Made by a program: the position numbers and the translations under genes
Part shown: in pieces, positions 6,150-14,257 of the stretch
Numbering within the stretch: the stretch's first letter is position 1
Layout of the letters: every line of letters starts with the position of its first letter
DNA from: JADHUC01 sp964617665
Lineage (GTDB): Bacteria > Planctomycetota > Planctomycetia > Pirellulales > Pirellulaceae
NCBI GenBank assembly: GCA_964617665.1
Contig: CAZUAH010000094.1
Coordinates: 1-33,120, forward strand
Reading direction: 5' to 3'
DNA: 33,120 nucleotides
The notes under the pieces: generated by a model
Databases searched by the model: none
The model's input: the letters and a program-made list of their open reading frames with translations, nothing else
Told to the model about the DNA's origin: nothing

Positions 6150-9100
6150 CTAATCTCGGTTTTCAGACGACCATGCTTCCAGCTGCTGTTGCGTTTCCTC
6201 GAGCGACAGGGTCTTCTGCGGGATGATCGCATCCAACTCAGTCGGCTGGCCCTTCGGCTGGTCCAACTCGTCGGCCATTCCCATCTCTTCCTGCAACGCA
6301 ACCAGCCAAGCTGGCACGTCCAGCCCGACCCCCGTTGGGTGCCGCGTCAATTCATCCGTCTCTCGTTGGAGAGCTTCGAAGCTTTGGCATGGCCCCTCTT
6401 GCCCCGCTTCCTTCATGGCGGGGCCGACCAATGCGCGAATCCGATCAATCGCCATCGGTCTCACAAAACGCTCGCCCAGTCGATCTGCGACCGTTGGCAT
6501 CCGCATAGCATACTTGGCCTGCAGCTTTGCCAGTTTTCCCAAGAAATGGTCTGCCTGCTCACGGGTCTGCTCGGCCAGTTCCGTTCGCCACATTTCGGCA
6601 GCTGCATGTTGTTCTTTCCGAACAAGTAGTTCGTGAGCCCAAATCACCGGTTTCAGTTGCCAGCAGATTCGATCGTATCCGGTGCGCAGACGCAGAAAAT
6701 CCAGCAGCGTATACAGCAGCTCGCCGCTATCGGACTGAGTCGTCATGCTGTTGTAATCACGGTACTCGCCGTAGTTTTCCACTACAGCTTCCAGAATCAA
6801 CGTTAAGTGCTCGGCCACTTCGTCGCTGCTCACACGGCCGGCGTCCAGGTCGTCCAACAAACGCCAGTCGATTTCGCTGGGCGTGTCCTCAACGAGTTGA
6901 TTCAGCCATTCGTCCACCCCTTCATGAAGAATCGCTCTGAGGTTGGCGATATTTAGAAAACGTTGCGTGAAGATGTCCGCGCCGTATCGTTCGATGAACG
7001 CAACCAGGCGATTCCACGCACGTTTCTCCTTCACCTTTTCCAGCACAGACAGTCGAAGCGTCTTGCTGTGGGCCAACCAACTGGATAGCAGTGATTCGGT
7101 CAACTGCTTGAGGCATTCCACCAGCATCTCTTCACGGGACTCATCCGGACGGTCCCGCAATCCATCATTGCACCACGACGGGGCCGAATGAATCGCCATC
7201 CTCACAAGGGCCTTGTAGCCGATCTTGAACAACTCGTCGAATTCGGTTACCGCGCCCGGACCGACGGGATGTAGTCGTTCCATCTCGCGAGCCGTCTCGA
7301 TCAATTGGCAACTCTCACGAATGAGCCCGCGACGAGGCAGCCATGCCAACAGATTCTGGATAGTACGCTGCCGCACCCTGGCCGTTACAATGTTGTGCGG
7401 ATCGCCACCTTTAGAAGGCGGCACGTACAGAAGCGGAAGTTCCATCAACGAGTCCACAAACGCATCCCAGAGTTCTCGCACAGCGTCTACGTCTCCACAC
7501 AGGACCGCCGAGGAGACTGCCAATGCCAGTGGCTCTTCTTCGCCGGTCTGTGAGGCCCCGCCGTGAACGACGCTTGATTTCCCGTTGTGCGCCACGGCTG
7601 AAAGGATGCGACTTCCGTCCGCCACATCCACGCTGGAATTAATGACGTTTTCTAGCATGGATTCCCTGATCAGCCGTACCCGGTCGTATTCCACCATTGA
7701 ATCGTGGTCGCCCGTTGGGGTGGGCAACTGGTGTGCGTCAAGGGCATCCAACAGCTTGTGAAGGCCTTCCCGGTTGCGAATGGACTGATCGATCCACCCA
7801 CGCACGATGTCGATTCGCTGGTGGTCTTCGTCGGGCGCGGACATGGGGATCGTCACCGCATGCTGCCACAGCCCGGCAACCGTGCTGATAAAGGACAGGC
7901 GTTCGCCGAGCCGCCTTGATTCAGCCATCAACTCGTCGTCAGATGGTTGGCCGTATTCAAATAGCTCGCTTTCCACGCCGTCGTCGGTGCTGTCGCGATA
8001 CACCATTTCTTCGTACGCGGCGCCGTACAACTCCTCCTCATCGTCCTCATCCAGGCGGTCCTCGTGGGCTTCCTCCTCGTCCGCCGATCCCGACAACTTG
8101 TGCGATTCGCCCAATTCGAATCTGGGTGGTTCCCAGTATTCCTCCCCATTCGCCTCTAATCGCTCCATGAACTTGCAGGCCAGCTCCCAAGCATCGCGTT
8201 CGCCGTTTGCTGGTCCTCCGTCGCGATGCTTCTCGCGAAGGTCGCTCATCCATTTCTCGGCCAGATGACAGAACGACGTATCGCCTTTTTCCAGGCCAAT
8301 TCGTGGTGCCTGTTCGAGCCAGTGCATCAGGAGGGCCATAGAAGCAACGAAATCGCTCCGTTCCAACAACACGCCTATCACCAACGCGTAGGCCTTGGGA
8401 GAATCGAACAACTCGGCGTGCGGGGCCCAGAATCGAATGTCCTCGACAGCAGCGCCGCCCTTGTACCACAGATTCAGCGCGTGCGCAACGAGTTCGGCAG
8501 CTGTGTAGGCGTCCTGCACGTCGATTGCGTCAAGGCCGGATATCTCGTGGGCCGCGTACTTACGCCACCATCTGGACGTTTCGTGGAACTGCTCGGACAC
8601 GCGTCGACTCAACGGCTGGTCGTCCCTCGCCGCCGCTTCGCTCCATACACGAGAATAGAGCGCAAAAACCTGTTCCATCAGCACCACCAAGTCGTCGGCT
8701 CGGTGATCGCGGATACTGTTTTCCAGTGCAGGAAACAGGCTGAAGTTCGCATCGAAACCGAGCATGTTCCACGGATCGATGATTGCCCCGCATTCGATGC
8801 CGCGCCGAAGCCAGTTCATGATCTCGTCCAGCAAAGACGCGACTCGATCAAGCTCGCCCGTCACGACGGCTTGTTCTCCTTCGGTCAGCAGGCAGTCGAC
8901 CTGGCACATCATCCTGGCGGATGCTGCCGGGACAATGTCGGCCTGCCGTTTGGCCGCATCGGGATGGCCCATGCGAGCGAAAATCTGTGCCAAGTGGACG
9001 TGCTCCAGCTGAGCGGCTCGACGTCGAGCCAACTCGGCATTCAAGTGCTGGCGAGCGCCACCAAACGGCTGTCGGCGTTTTTCAACCTCCGCTCGCAACC

Positions 9101-10124
9101 GCTTTCCGTGATCGCCGCCCACGCGGCTCAGCAGCCGTTCGTAAAACGCGTCTCGGTACCCCGCAATTCTCGGCAGCAGGTTTGCCAGTGTCACCGAGGA
9201 ATCGTGTGTGTCCGGCCCCGAACCGCTGATCCCGGTGGACATGATAATGGTCCCGGCCATTACGGCGGCCGCTTCCAGCAGCAATTCGTCCTGAGGCAAA
9301 TCGTCGTCCGACTCAAGACGCGATACAAGCGAGTCCAACGTCACCTGCTGCACAATGTATCTGCGGTAGAAACCGCGGTTGTCGATGTGGTGAGGATCCC
9401 ATTGACCGAAATGGTAGTTGGGACGCTTGTTGACCGGATGATCGAAATCGTAGGCCCGCGGATCCACCGCCAATTCGTCCAGCAACTCTGGGGCGAGGCA
9501 GGCTTCGCGCAGAATGTCATTGTCTGTCTGTCGTAGCAGGTCAAGAGTCGCTTCGACGACCTTCCGATACCGCCCTGCAGCGACGCCGGCATCCGCGACG
9601 TACAGCGGAATCGGCCGTACCCACTCGTGAGCATACGGTTCGATCTTCTGCGACTCCAGAGCCGCGACAGGTCGATGACCGATGTAATCGTTCAATTGCG
9701 CAATGGCCTCGCGCTCGATCCGCTCGTGTTCGTCCCACGGTGGCCCTATAGACAGGATTGCTTCACATACCCGGCCGATGAAGAGGGAATTGAAGAGTGA
9801 GCGATCGTCTTGATGAAACAACAAATCCCGGTGATGTCTCAGATAGCTGGGAAGGACACGTTCACGGAGAAGTTCCAATACTGCAAACGCTTGCGAGGCA
9901 TCGTTGAATACGTTTGATTGCTCGCTCAGGTGTTGCAGTTGCCGTTCAAGCAAATCGAGCGCGGCACACCATGCGGGCTGGTCGGCGGAGTCTTCGGTTA
10001 GTTCGAAAACGCGGTTCAATCCGACAAGGAAACGCGGATCGGCGGAACCGGTCGAGAAATTCAAATAGCCCAGGACTTGCTCCAGGAGCTTCCCGTCCTC
10101 GGCACTCAGATCGCGAATCCCCAT
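6150..10124 (-). CDS. Very large uncharacterised protein (1324 residues)
   Basis: I do not recognise a domain. The frame is open from 10331, but the ATG at 10124 (MGIRDLSAEDGK) has a GGAG eight bases upstream and avoids overlap with the divergent neighbour, so it is chosen. There is no signal peptide or membrane segment. The sequence is mostly amphipathic helix with regular Leu/Ala spacing, as in helical-repeat (TPR- or HEAT-like) proteins. It is interrupted near the middle (about residues 695-760) by a very acidic stretch with runs such as EEEAHEDRLDEDDEEELY, likely a disordered linker dividing two helical halves. Trp is frequent. A cytoplasmic scaffold is the best guess. Convergent with the RNase Z gene; divergent from the pseudo-receiver gene. 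Confidence 0.75.
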   Translation of the reverse strand: MGIRDLSAEDGKLLEQVLGYLNFSTGSADPRFLVGLNRVFELTEDSADQPAWCAALDLLERQLQHLSEQSNVFNDASQAFAVLELLRERVLPSYLRHHRDLLFHQDDRSLFNSLFIGRVCEAILSIGPPWDEHERIEREAIAQLNDYIGHRPVAALESQKIEPYAHEWVRPIPLYVADAGVAAGRYRKVVEATLDLLRQTDNDILREACLAPELLDELAVDPRAYDFDHPVNKRPNYHFGQWDPHHIDNRGFYRRYIVQQVTLDSLVSRLESDDDLPQDELLLEAAAVMAGTIIMSTGISGSGPDTHDSSVTLANLLPRIAGYRDAFYERLLSRVGGDHGKRLRAEVEKRRQPFGGARQHLNAELARRRAAQLEHVHLAQIFARMGHPDAAKRQADIVPAASARMMCQVDCLLTEGEQAVVTGELDRVASLLDEIMNWLRRGIECGAIIDPWNMLGFDANFSLFPALENSIRDHRADDLVVLMEQVFALYSRVWSEAAARDDQPLSRRVSEQFHETSRWWRKYAAHEISGLDAIDVQDAYTAAELVAHALNLWYKGGAAVEDIRFWAPHAELFDSPKAYALVIGVLLERSDFVASMALLMHWLEQAPRIGLEKGDTSFCHLAEKWMSDLREKHRDGGPANGERDAWELACKFMERLEANGEEYWEPPRFELGESHKLSGSADEEEAHEDRLDEDDEEELYGAAYEEMVYRDSTDDGVESELFEYGQPSDDELMAESRRLGERLSFISTVAGLWQHAVTIPMSAPDEDHQRIDIVRGWIDQSIRNREGLHKLLDALDAHQLPTPTGDHDSMVEYDRVRLIRESMLENVINSSVDVADGSRILSAVAHNGKSSVVHGGASQTGEEEPLALAVSSAVLCGDVDAVRELWDAFVDSLMELPLLYVPPSKGGDPHNIVTARVRQRTIQNLLAWLPRRGLIRESCQLIETAREMERLHPVGPGAVTEFDELFKIGYKALVRMAIHSAPSWCNDGLRDRPDESREEMLVECLKQLTESLLSSWLAHSKTLRLSVLEKVKEKRAWNRLVAFIERYGADIFTQRFLNIANLRAILHEGVDEWLNQLVEDTPSEIDWRLLDDLDAGRVSSDEVAEHLTLILEAVVENYGEYRDYNSMTTQSDSGELLYTLLDFLRLRTGYDRICWQLKPVIWAHELLVRKEQHAAAEMWRTELAEQTREQADHFLGKLAKLQAKYAMRMPTVADRLGERFVRPMAIDRIRALVGPAMKEAGQEGPCQSFEALQRETDELTRHPTGVGLDVPAWLVALQEEMGMADELDQPKGQPTELDAIIPQKTLSLEETQQQLEAWSSENRD

Positions 10125-10286
10125 ATCCCGAACTCCGCCAGTCGATGACAGTCCCATTCGCTCAATGTATGTGCGAAAGCCAAAATGGTCTAGCGGTGGA
10201 GACGCTTCAGAAGGGGTTGAATGCAATACATGCAGTAGACTAATCTGCACCTGTTGATTCAAAACTGTTTTGTCGGAGGTCGGCCC

Positions 10287-10658
10287 ATGGCCAAGCGAGT
10301 ATTGGATGTCGGCAACTGCAGCTTCGACCATTCTTCAATCGGGCGGATGATCGAGGGGGCGTTCGACGCGACGGTTCTGCAAGCCCATGGCGAAGAGGAC
10401 GCGTTTTCGACGCTACAAAGCGACCAAATCGACTTGGTGCTAGTCAACCGAAAGCTGGACCGGGATCGTTCCGACGGACTTGAGGTCATAAAACGCATTA
10501 AGAAGACGGACAAGTTCGCGTCGGTACCCGTGATGTTGATTACGAACTATCCCAAGTACCAGGAACAAGCGGGCGAAGCCGGCGCAGAATGGGGATTCGG
10601 CAAGGAAGAACTAGCCGCCCCAGGCACCATCGAAAAGCTCAAGATGATCCTGGGATGA
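10287..10658 (+). CDS. Stand-alone pseudo-receiver domain protein
   Basis: A 123-residue protein with receiver-domain (CheY-like) layout: beta-strand VLDVGNC, the IDLVLVNRKLD strand and loop, SDGLEVIKRIK helix, VPVMLITNY strand and FGKEEL. The phosphoacceptor Asp is replaced by Asn (N54) and the acidic pair after the first strand is missing, so it probably cannot be phosphorylated; the Lys of the FGK loop and the Thr are kept. Such pseudo-receivers work as protein-protein interaction modules. The start at ATG 10287 has GGAGG seven bases upstream (10275-10279). No kinase or output domain is adjacent; the large protein encoded divergently could be a partner. Confidence 0.7.
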   Translation: MAKRVLDVGNCSFDHSSIGRMIEGAFDATVLQAHGEEDAFSTLQSDQIDLVLVNRKLDRDRSDGLEVIKRIKKTDKFASVPVMLITNYPKYQEQAGEAGAEWGFGKEELAAPGTIEKLKMILG

Positions 10659-10677
10659 GGCGACAGGCGGGAGCGAT

Positions 10678-11445
10678 CTACTCCGAATCCTTGGCGGGTT
10701 TGGCATCTTTGGCGGGTTCGGTCGAATCGGCGGCGTCCTTTGCTGGGGCGCCATCGACCGGTTCAGTGCTTTCGCTAGTATCAGCGACCTTGGACGCTTC
10801 TTCGGTAGCCACAGATGACGAGAACTTCATGCTGGCGGCTACCGCATATCCCATGTCGCGATACTTGGTGAACTCCCGGTCGTATACCTCGAGACGAATC
10901 GTGTACAAACGTCCCTTGCGAATTGTCTTCAGTGTCTGCCGGGCGACTCGAGCATCCCCCTTTTTGGCCATGTCCACATAGCTGGCGCAGGCAGTGTTCG
11001 CCAATGCAATTGAATGGACGGAGCCCTTCAGGTTGGTCGCATCTACGGATTCCGTGAGGAGCGTCACCAACTGATCGACATTTTCCTGGCTCACATCAGT
11101 CAGGCTGCTATAGGGCGAGTCTTCAACGGCGACGAGGATTCGAGGGAGGTTGTTCAGCGACGAGTCTTTCTTGTGGAATCCTACAAGATAGTCTTTACCT
11201 GCCCGAGACCATTCCCAGCCTTTGGGTGCGCCGATTTCCAAAGACCCGCCATCTTGGGTGGGAATCGGAGGCATGTACTCGCCAATATCCCGCTTCAGAT
11301 CTTCGGCGGAGTAGCCCGCAACGCCACTCGAGCTGCCACCACCGTTGCCCCCCTTGTCGTCACCTGTCCCACCGCAACCGACTATCGCAGTGTAGAACGC
11401 CCCGAGGAGCAGGCAATACGTTGGTCGCATCCCGATACGCTTCAT
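10678..11445 (-). CDS. Putative lipoprotein with repetitive acidic/basic tail
   Basis: The 255-residue product starts at ATG 11445 (GGGAGA eight bases upstream). It has a lipoprotein signal: hydrophobic CLLLGAFYTAIVGC with the lipobox ending at C24, then a Gly/Ser-rich linker (GGTGDDKGGNGGGSSSG). A globular domain (about 55-205) contains LEIGAPKGWEWSRAGKDYLVGF and KGRLYTIRLEVYDREF, typical of planctomycete lipoproteins of unknown function. The C-terminus is low-complexity, alternating EPAKDA/KPAKDSE motifs. It follows the lysine-rich protein gene by 16 bases, so the two should be co-transcribed. It converges with the pseudo-receiver gene, 19 bases between stops. Confidence 0.75.
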   Translation of the reverse strand: MKRIGMRPTYCLLLGAFYTAIVGCGGTGDDKGGNGGGSSSGVAGYSAEDLKRDIGEYMPPIPTQDGGSLEIGAPKGWEWSRAGKDYLVGFHKKDSSLNNLPRILVAVEDSPYSSLTDVSQENVDQLVTLLTESVDATNLKGSVHSIALANTACASYVDMAKKGDARVARQTLKTIRKGRLYTIRLEVYDREFTKYRDMGYAVAASMKFSSSVATEEASKVADTSESTEPVDGAPAKDAADSTEPAKDAKPAKDSE

Positions 11446-11461
11446 GGCTCGTCTCCCGCTC

Positions 11462-11770
11462 TTACTGGATATCCTCCTCAATCTCCTGTTTTACCTTCTT
11501 TACGAAGTGTGGCGATTTGCCCGACTGGTTGAGGGCGTCGGCCTTCTTCTGAGCCTCTTTCTTCTGGTGATACTCGAAAATGGCAACTTGCTTCATCGAT
11601 TGGCTGAAAACGCCCCAGAATGCCTTGAGACGGATGTCGGCGGGGTCTTTCTTCTTCTTTCGTTTCGCCGTTTTTCGTTTCTTGACCTTCTTCTTTTTGG
11701 GTATTCCAGCCGCTTCCGCAGCCTCAACTTCTTCGCGTAATGCCTTACGATTTACTATTTTGCGCGCCAT
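11462..11770 (-). CDS. Small lysine-rich basic protein
   Basis: ATG 11770 gives a 102-residue product beginning MARKIVNRKALREE. The frame extends 86 codons upstream, but that part has no protein-like character, whereas an AGGG sits ten bases before 11770. Residues 23-42 are almost entirely Lys/Arg (KKKKVKKRKTAKRKKKKD), and the second half (LKAFWGVFSQSMKQVAIFEYHQKKEAQKKADAL) looks like a helical domain. The basic stretch suggests binding to nucleic acid or ribosomes, but I know no characterised family member. First gene of a two-gene operon with the lipoprotein, an odd pairing of a cytoplasmic basic protein and an exported one. Confidence 0.65.
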   Translation of the reverse strand: MARKIVNRKALREEVEAAEAAGIPKKKKVKKRKTAKRKKKKDPADIRLKAFWGVFSQSMKQVAIFEYHQKKEAQKKADALNQSGKSPHFVKKVKQEIEEDIQ

Positions 11771-12125
11771 GTGAATTTGCCCTGTGTAGATAGCCAGGGA
11801 AGGGGACACCACCAACTTGCGGATCTCGTCAACTTCAGTGGGAGGTAGCATAACTGATTTGCCACGCCTTGGCCAGTTGCCCAGCCCAACGCTCGGGAGA
11901 GCTGAACACCATTGGCGAGGGTGGTTGACCGAAGTATCCCGCCAACTCTCCGCTATTGTCATATTTTCTTTAGGTCTACAGGTCTTCCGAGTCGGTGCGA
12001 TGTTTAGGCTTCCCTGACAATTCTCCACCGAAGTGGGCCTCGGTTCGGCTGCGAGTCTTAGCGAGTGATATGTTTTTCTGAGACCTGATTAATGAACCTT
12101 CCGTTCGATGTATTGAGGCCCGCCT
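11771..12125. other. Divergent promoter region between the lysine-rich protein gene and glgX
   Basis: This 355-base interval has no convincing gene. It should contain the leftward promoter of the lysine-rich protein/lipoprotein operon and the rightward promoter of glgX. AT-rich patches occur at 11951-11970 and 12065-12095, but I cannot pick a hexamer pair with confidence. Confidence 0.45.
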
Positions 12126-14246
12126 ATGCTGATGCGCTACCCGAGACCGGCTTTAGATCTGAAACACACCCCATCTTTCGGGTCGGTGGCGATCGAAGGC
12201 GGTGTTCAATTCGCTGTGTACAGCCGCCCGGCCACCTCGATGAACGTGCTGTTGTACGACCAAGTGGATGATTTGGAGCCGGCCGAGGTCATCGAATTCA
12301 ATCCAGTGACGGACCGACTGGGGGACGCCTGGCGTTGCTTCGTGCGCGGTATCGGTCACGGTCAGTTGTATCACCTGCAGGCCGCCGGACGTTCGGATCC
12401 CAAGCATGGTTACTGGTTGGACGGCACGACCCGACTCATCGATCCGTATGCCCAAGCCCTAGCCGGAGATTTTCAGATCTCGCCTGACGAGGTCATCAGA
12501 CCTCCAAAATGCGTGGTAATCGACAGTGAATTTGACTGGGATGGAGACCGCATCCTCCAACATGACTTGGCGGATTCGATCATTTACGAGATGCATGTCC
12601 GTGGATTCACAGAGAGCCGTACCAGTCGCACCGAGTATCCAGGTACCTATCTGGGCGTGATCGAGAAAATCCCCTACTTGAAGACGCTGGGGGTCACGGC
12701 TGTCGAGTTGCTGCCGGTTTTCGAGTTTCCCATCCTGGGAAGCGATGGCCGACGGCCCGAGCGGGCCAATTTTTGGGGCTACGATCCTATGGCCTTTTTT
12801 GCACCGCATCGGGGGTACGCGGTGAGCAGCGAACCGGGCGCGCAGGTGAACGAATTCAAACAGATGGTCAAAGCCCTCCACCGCGATGGCATCGAGGTCA
12901 TCCTGGATGTAGTCTTCAATCACACATGCGAAGGCAGCGAGAAGGGGCCTGTGCTCAGTTTTCGGGGCCTCGACAATCACACCTACTACCTCGCGGATGA
13001 CACGGGCGGTGGTTACAGGGACTACTCTGGCTGCGGCAACACGGTCAATTGCAATCATCCGATCGCGCGCCAAATGATCGTGGACTGTCTTCGACACTGG
13101 GTTGTGAATTATCACATCGACGGGTTTCGGTTCGATCTGGCGTCGATCCTGAAACGGGGCCGCGACGGTTCTCTGAGGAGCGATGCACCGCTCGTAGAAG
13201 CGATCGCCGAGGATCCTGTGTTGGCCAACACGAAACTGATTGCCGAGCCTTGGGACGCGGGTGGCGCCTACGAAGTGGGCACTTTCTGGGGCGATAGATG
13301 GGCAGAGTGGAACGGCCTTTTTCGAGATGATGTCAGAGGGTTCTGGCGTGGTGACGAAGGAACGTTGGGGGCCGTAGCCACGCGTCTGGCGGGCTCGAGC
13401 GATCCTTACCAACACAGTGGCCGTCCGCTATGCTGTGGTATCAACTTCGTCACTTGCCACGATGGATTCACGCTGAACGACTGGGTCAGCTACCGGCGCA
13501 AGCACAACGAAGACAACGGAGAAGAAAATCGCGATGGCGATAACAACAGCTTAAGCGATAACTACGGAGTGGAAGGCGAGACCATTCGTCCCGACGTTGA
13601 AGAGACGCGCAGCCGACAAATCAAGAACATGCTAGCAACACTGATGCTTAGCCAAGGCGTACCGATGTTGTTGGCGGGCGACGAATGTCGGCGAACGCAG
13701 CGCGGCAACAACAATGCGTATTGCCAAGACAACGAAGTGTCGTGGTTCGATTGGGACTTGCTGAAGAAAAACCGCGAGCTTGTACGCTTTACCCGTGCCT
13801 TGATCCGTTTCCGTCGATCGCAACCGACGTTACGGCGACGCACATACTTGTCCGGTCAGACGAATGGATCGACCAAACGACCGGACGTGAAGTGGTATAA
13901 CGCCAAAGGCGAGACAGCAGACTGGCACAACAACGGCATGACGCTCACCTGCCTGCTCGGCCCGCCACCACCCGAAGAAGACCCAAAAAGCGCCGGTCGC
14001 GACCTGATGATCATGATGAACGCCAAGACGAAACCGCGCGAGTTTGCCATTCCTGACGCAGCCAAGTCTGAAGGCTGGCATCTGTTCATCAACACGGCCG
14101 GAGAACCGCCGAATGACATATTTCCAACCATCGCCGGGCCGGCCCCACCGAAGTCAGGCCGGTTGATCGTGGCGCCTCGGACGCTTGTCTGCTACGTCGC
14201 CGAAAAGCGGACGTTGCAGAGGCCGAGACGTCGTACACGCGAATAG
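12126..14246 (+). CDS. glgX: Glycogen debranching enzyme GlgX (GH13 isoamylase type)
   Basis: GlgX hydrolyses alpha-1,6 branch points of phosphorylase-trimmed glycogen. The 706-residue length fits the family. An N-terminal CBM48-type beta-sandwich (about 10-150) is followed by the GH13 barrel, with DVVFNHT, DGFRFDLASIL (nucleophile D337), LIAEPWD (acid/base E374) and FVTCHDGFTLNDWVSY (H445, transition-state stabiliser D446), all present. The C-terminal domain carries the ETADWHNNGMTLTCLL type of segment usual in GlgX/TreX. Start ATG 12126 has GAGG upstream; MRYPRP two codons on is an alternative. No other glycogen gene is adjacent. It converges with recQ, only 11 bases between stops. Confidence 0.95.
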   Translation: MLMRYPRPALDLKHTPSFGSVAIEGGVQFAVYSRPATSMNVLLYDQVDDLEPAEVIEFNPVTDRLGDAWRCFVRGIGHGQLYHLQAAGRSDPKHGYWLDGTTRLIDPYAQALAGDFQISPDEVIRPPKCVVIDSEFDWDGDRILQHDLADSIIYEMHVRGFTESRTSRTEYPGTYLGVIEKIPYLKTLGVTAVELLPVFEFPILGSDGRRPERANFWGYDPMAFFAPHRGYAVSSEPGAQVNEFKQMVKALHRDGIEVILDVVFNHTCEGSEKGPVLSFRGLDNHTYYLADDTGGGYRDYSGCGNTVNCNHPIARQMIVDCLRHWVVNYHIDGFRFDLASILKRGRDGSLRSDAPLVEAIAEDPVLANTKLIAEPWDAGGAYEVGTFWGDRWAEWNGLFRDDVRGFWRGDEGTLGAVATRLAGSSDPYQHSGRPLCCGINFVTCHDGFTLNDWVSYRRKHNEDNGEENRDGDNNSLSDNYGVEGETIRPDVEETRSRQIKNMLATLMLSQGVPMLLAGDECRRTQRGNNNAYCQDNEVSWFDWDLLKKNRELVRFTRALIRFRRSQPTLRRRTYLSGQTNGSTKRPDVKWYNAKGETADWHNNGMTLTCLLGPPPPEEDPKSAGRDLMIMMNAKTKPREFAIPDAAKSEGWHLFINTAGEPPNDIFPTIAGPAPPKSGRLIVAPRTLVCYVAEKRTLQRPRRRTRE

Positions 14247-14257
14247 ACCCCGAGAAT

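Noticed and set aside
8226..9536. 436-codon open frame on the plus strand opposite the large minus-strand gene
   Set aside because: It is antisense to a longer frame with normal protein composition, begins without a ribosome binding site, and has no recognisable motif; it results from GC-rich codon usage of the real gene.
12459..13415. 318-codon minus-strand frame inside glgX
   Set aside because: GlgX catalytic motifs are on the plus strand throughout this interval; the minus frame has no start signal or family motif.
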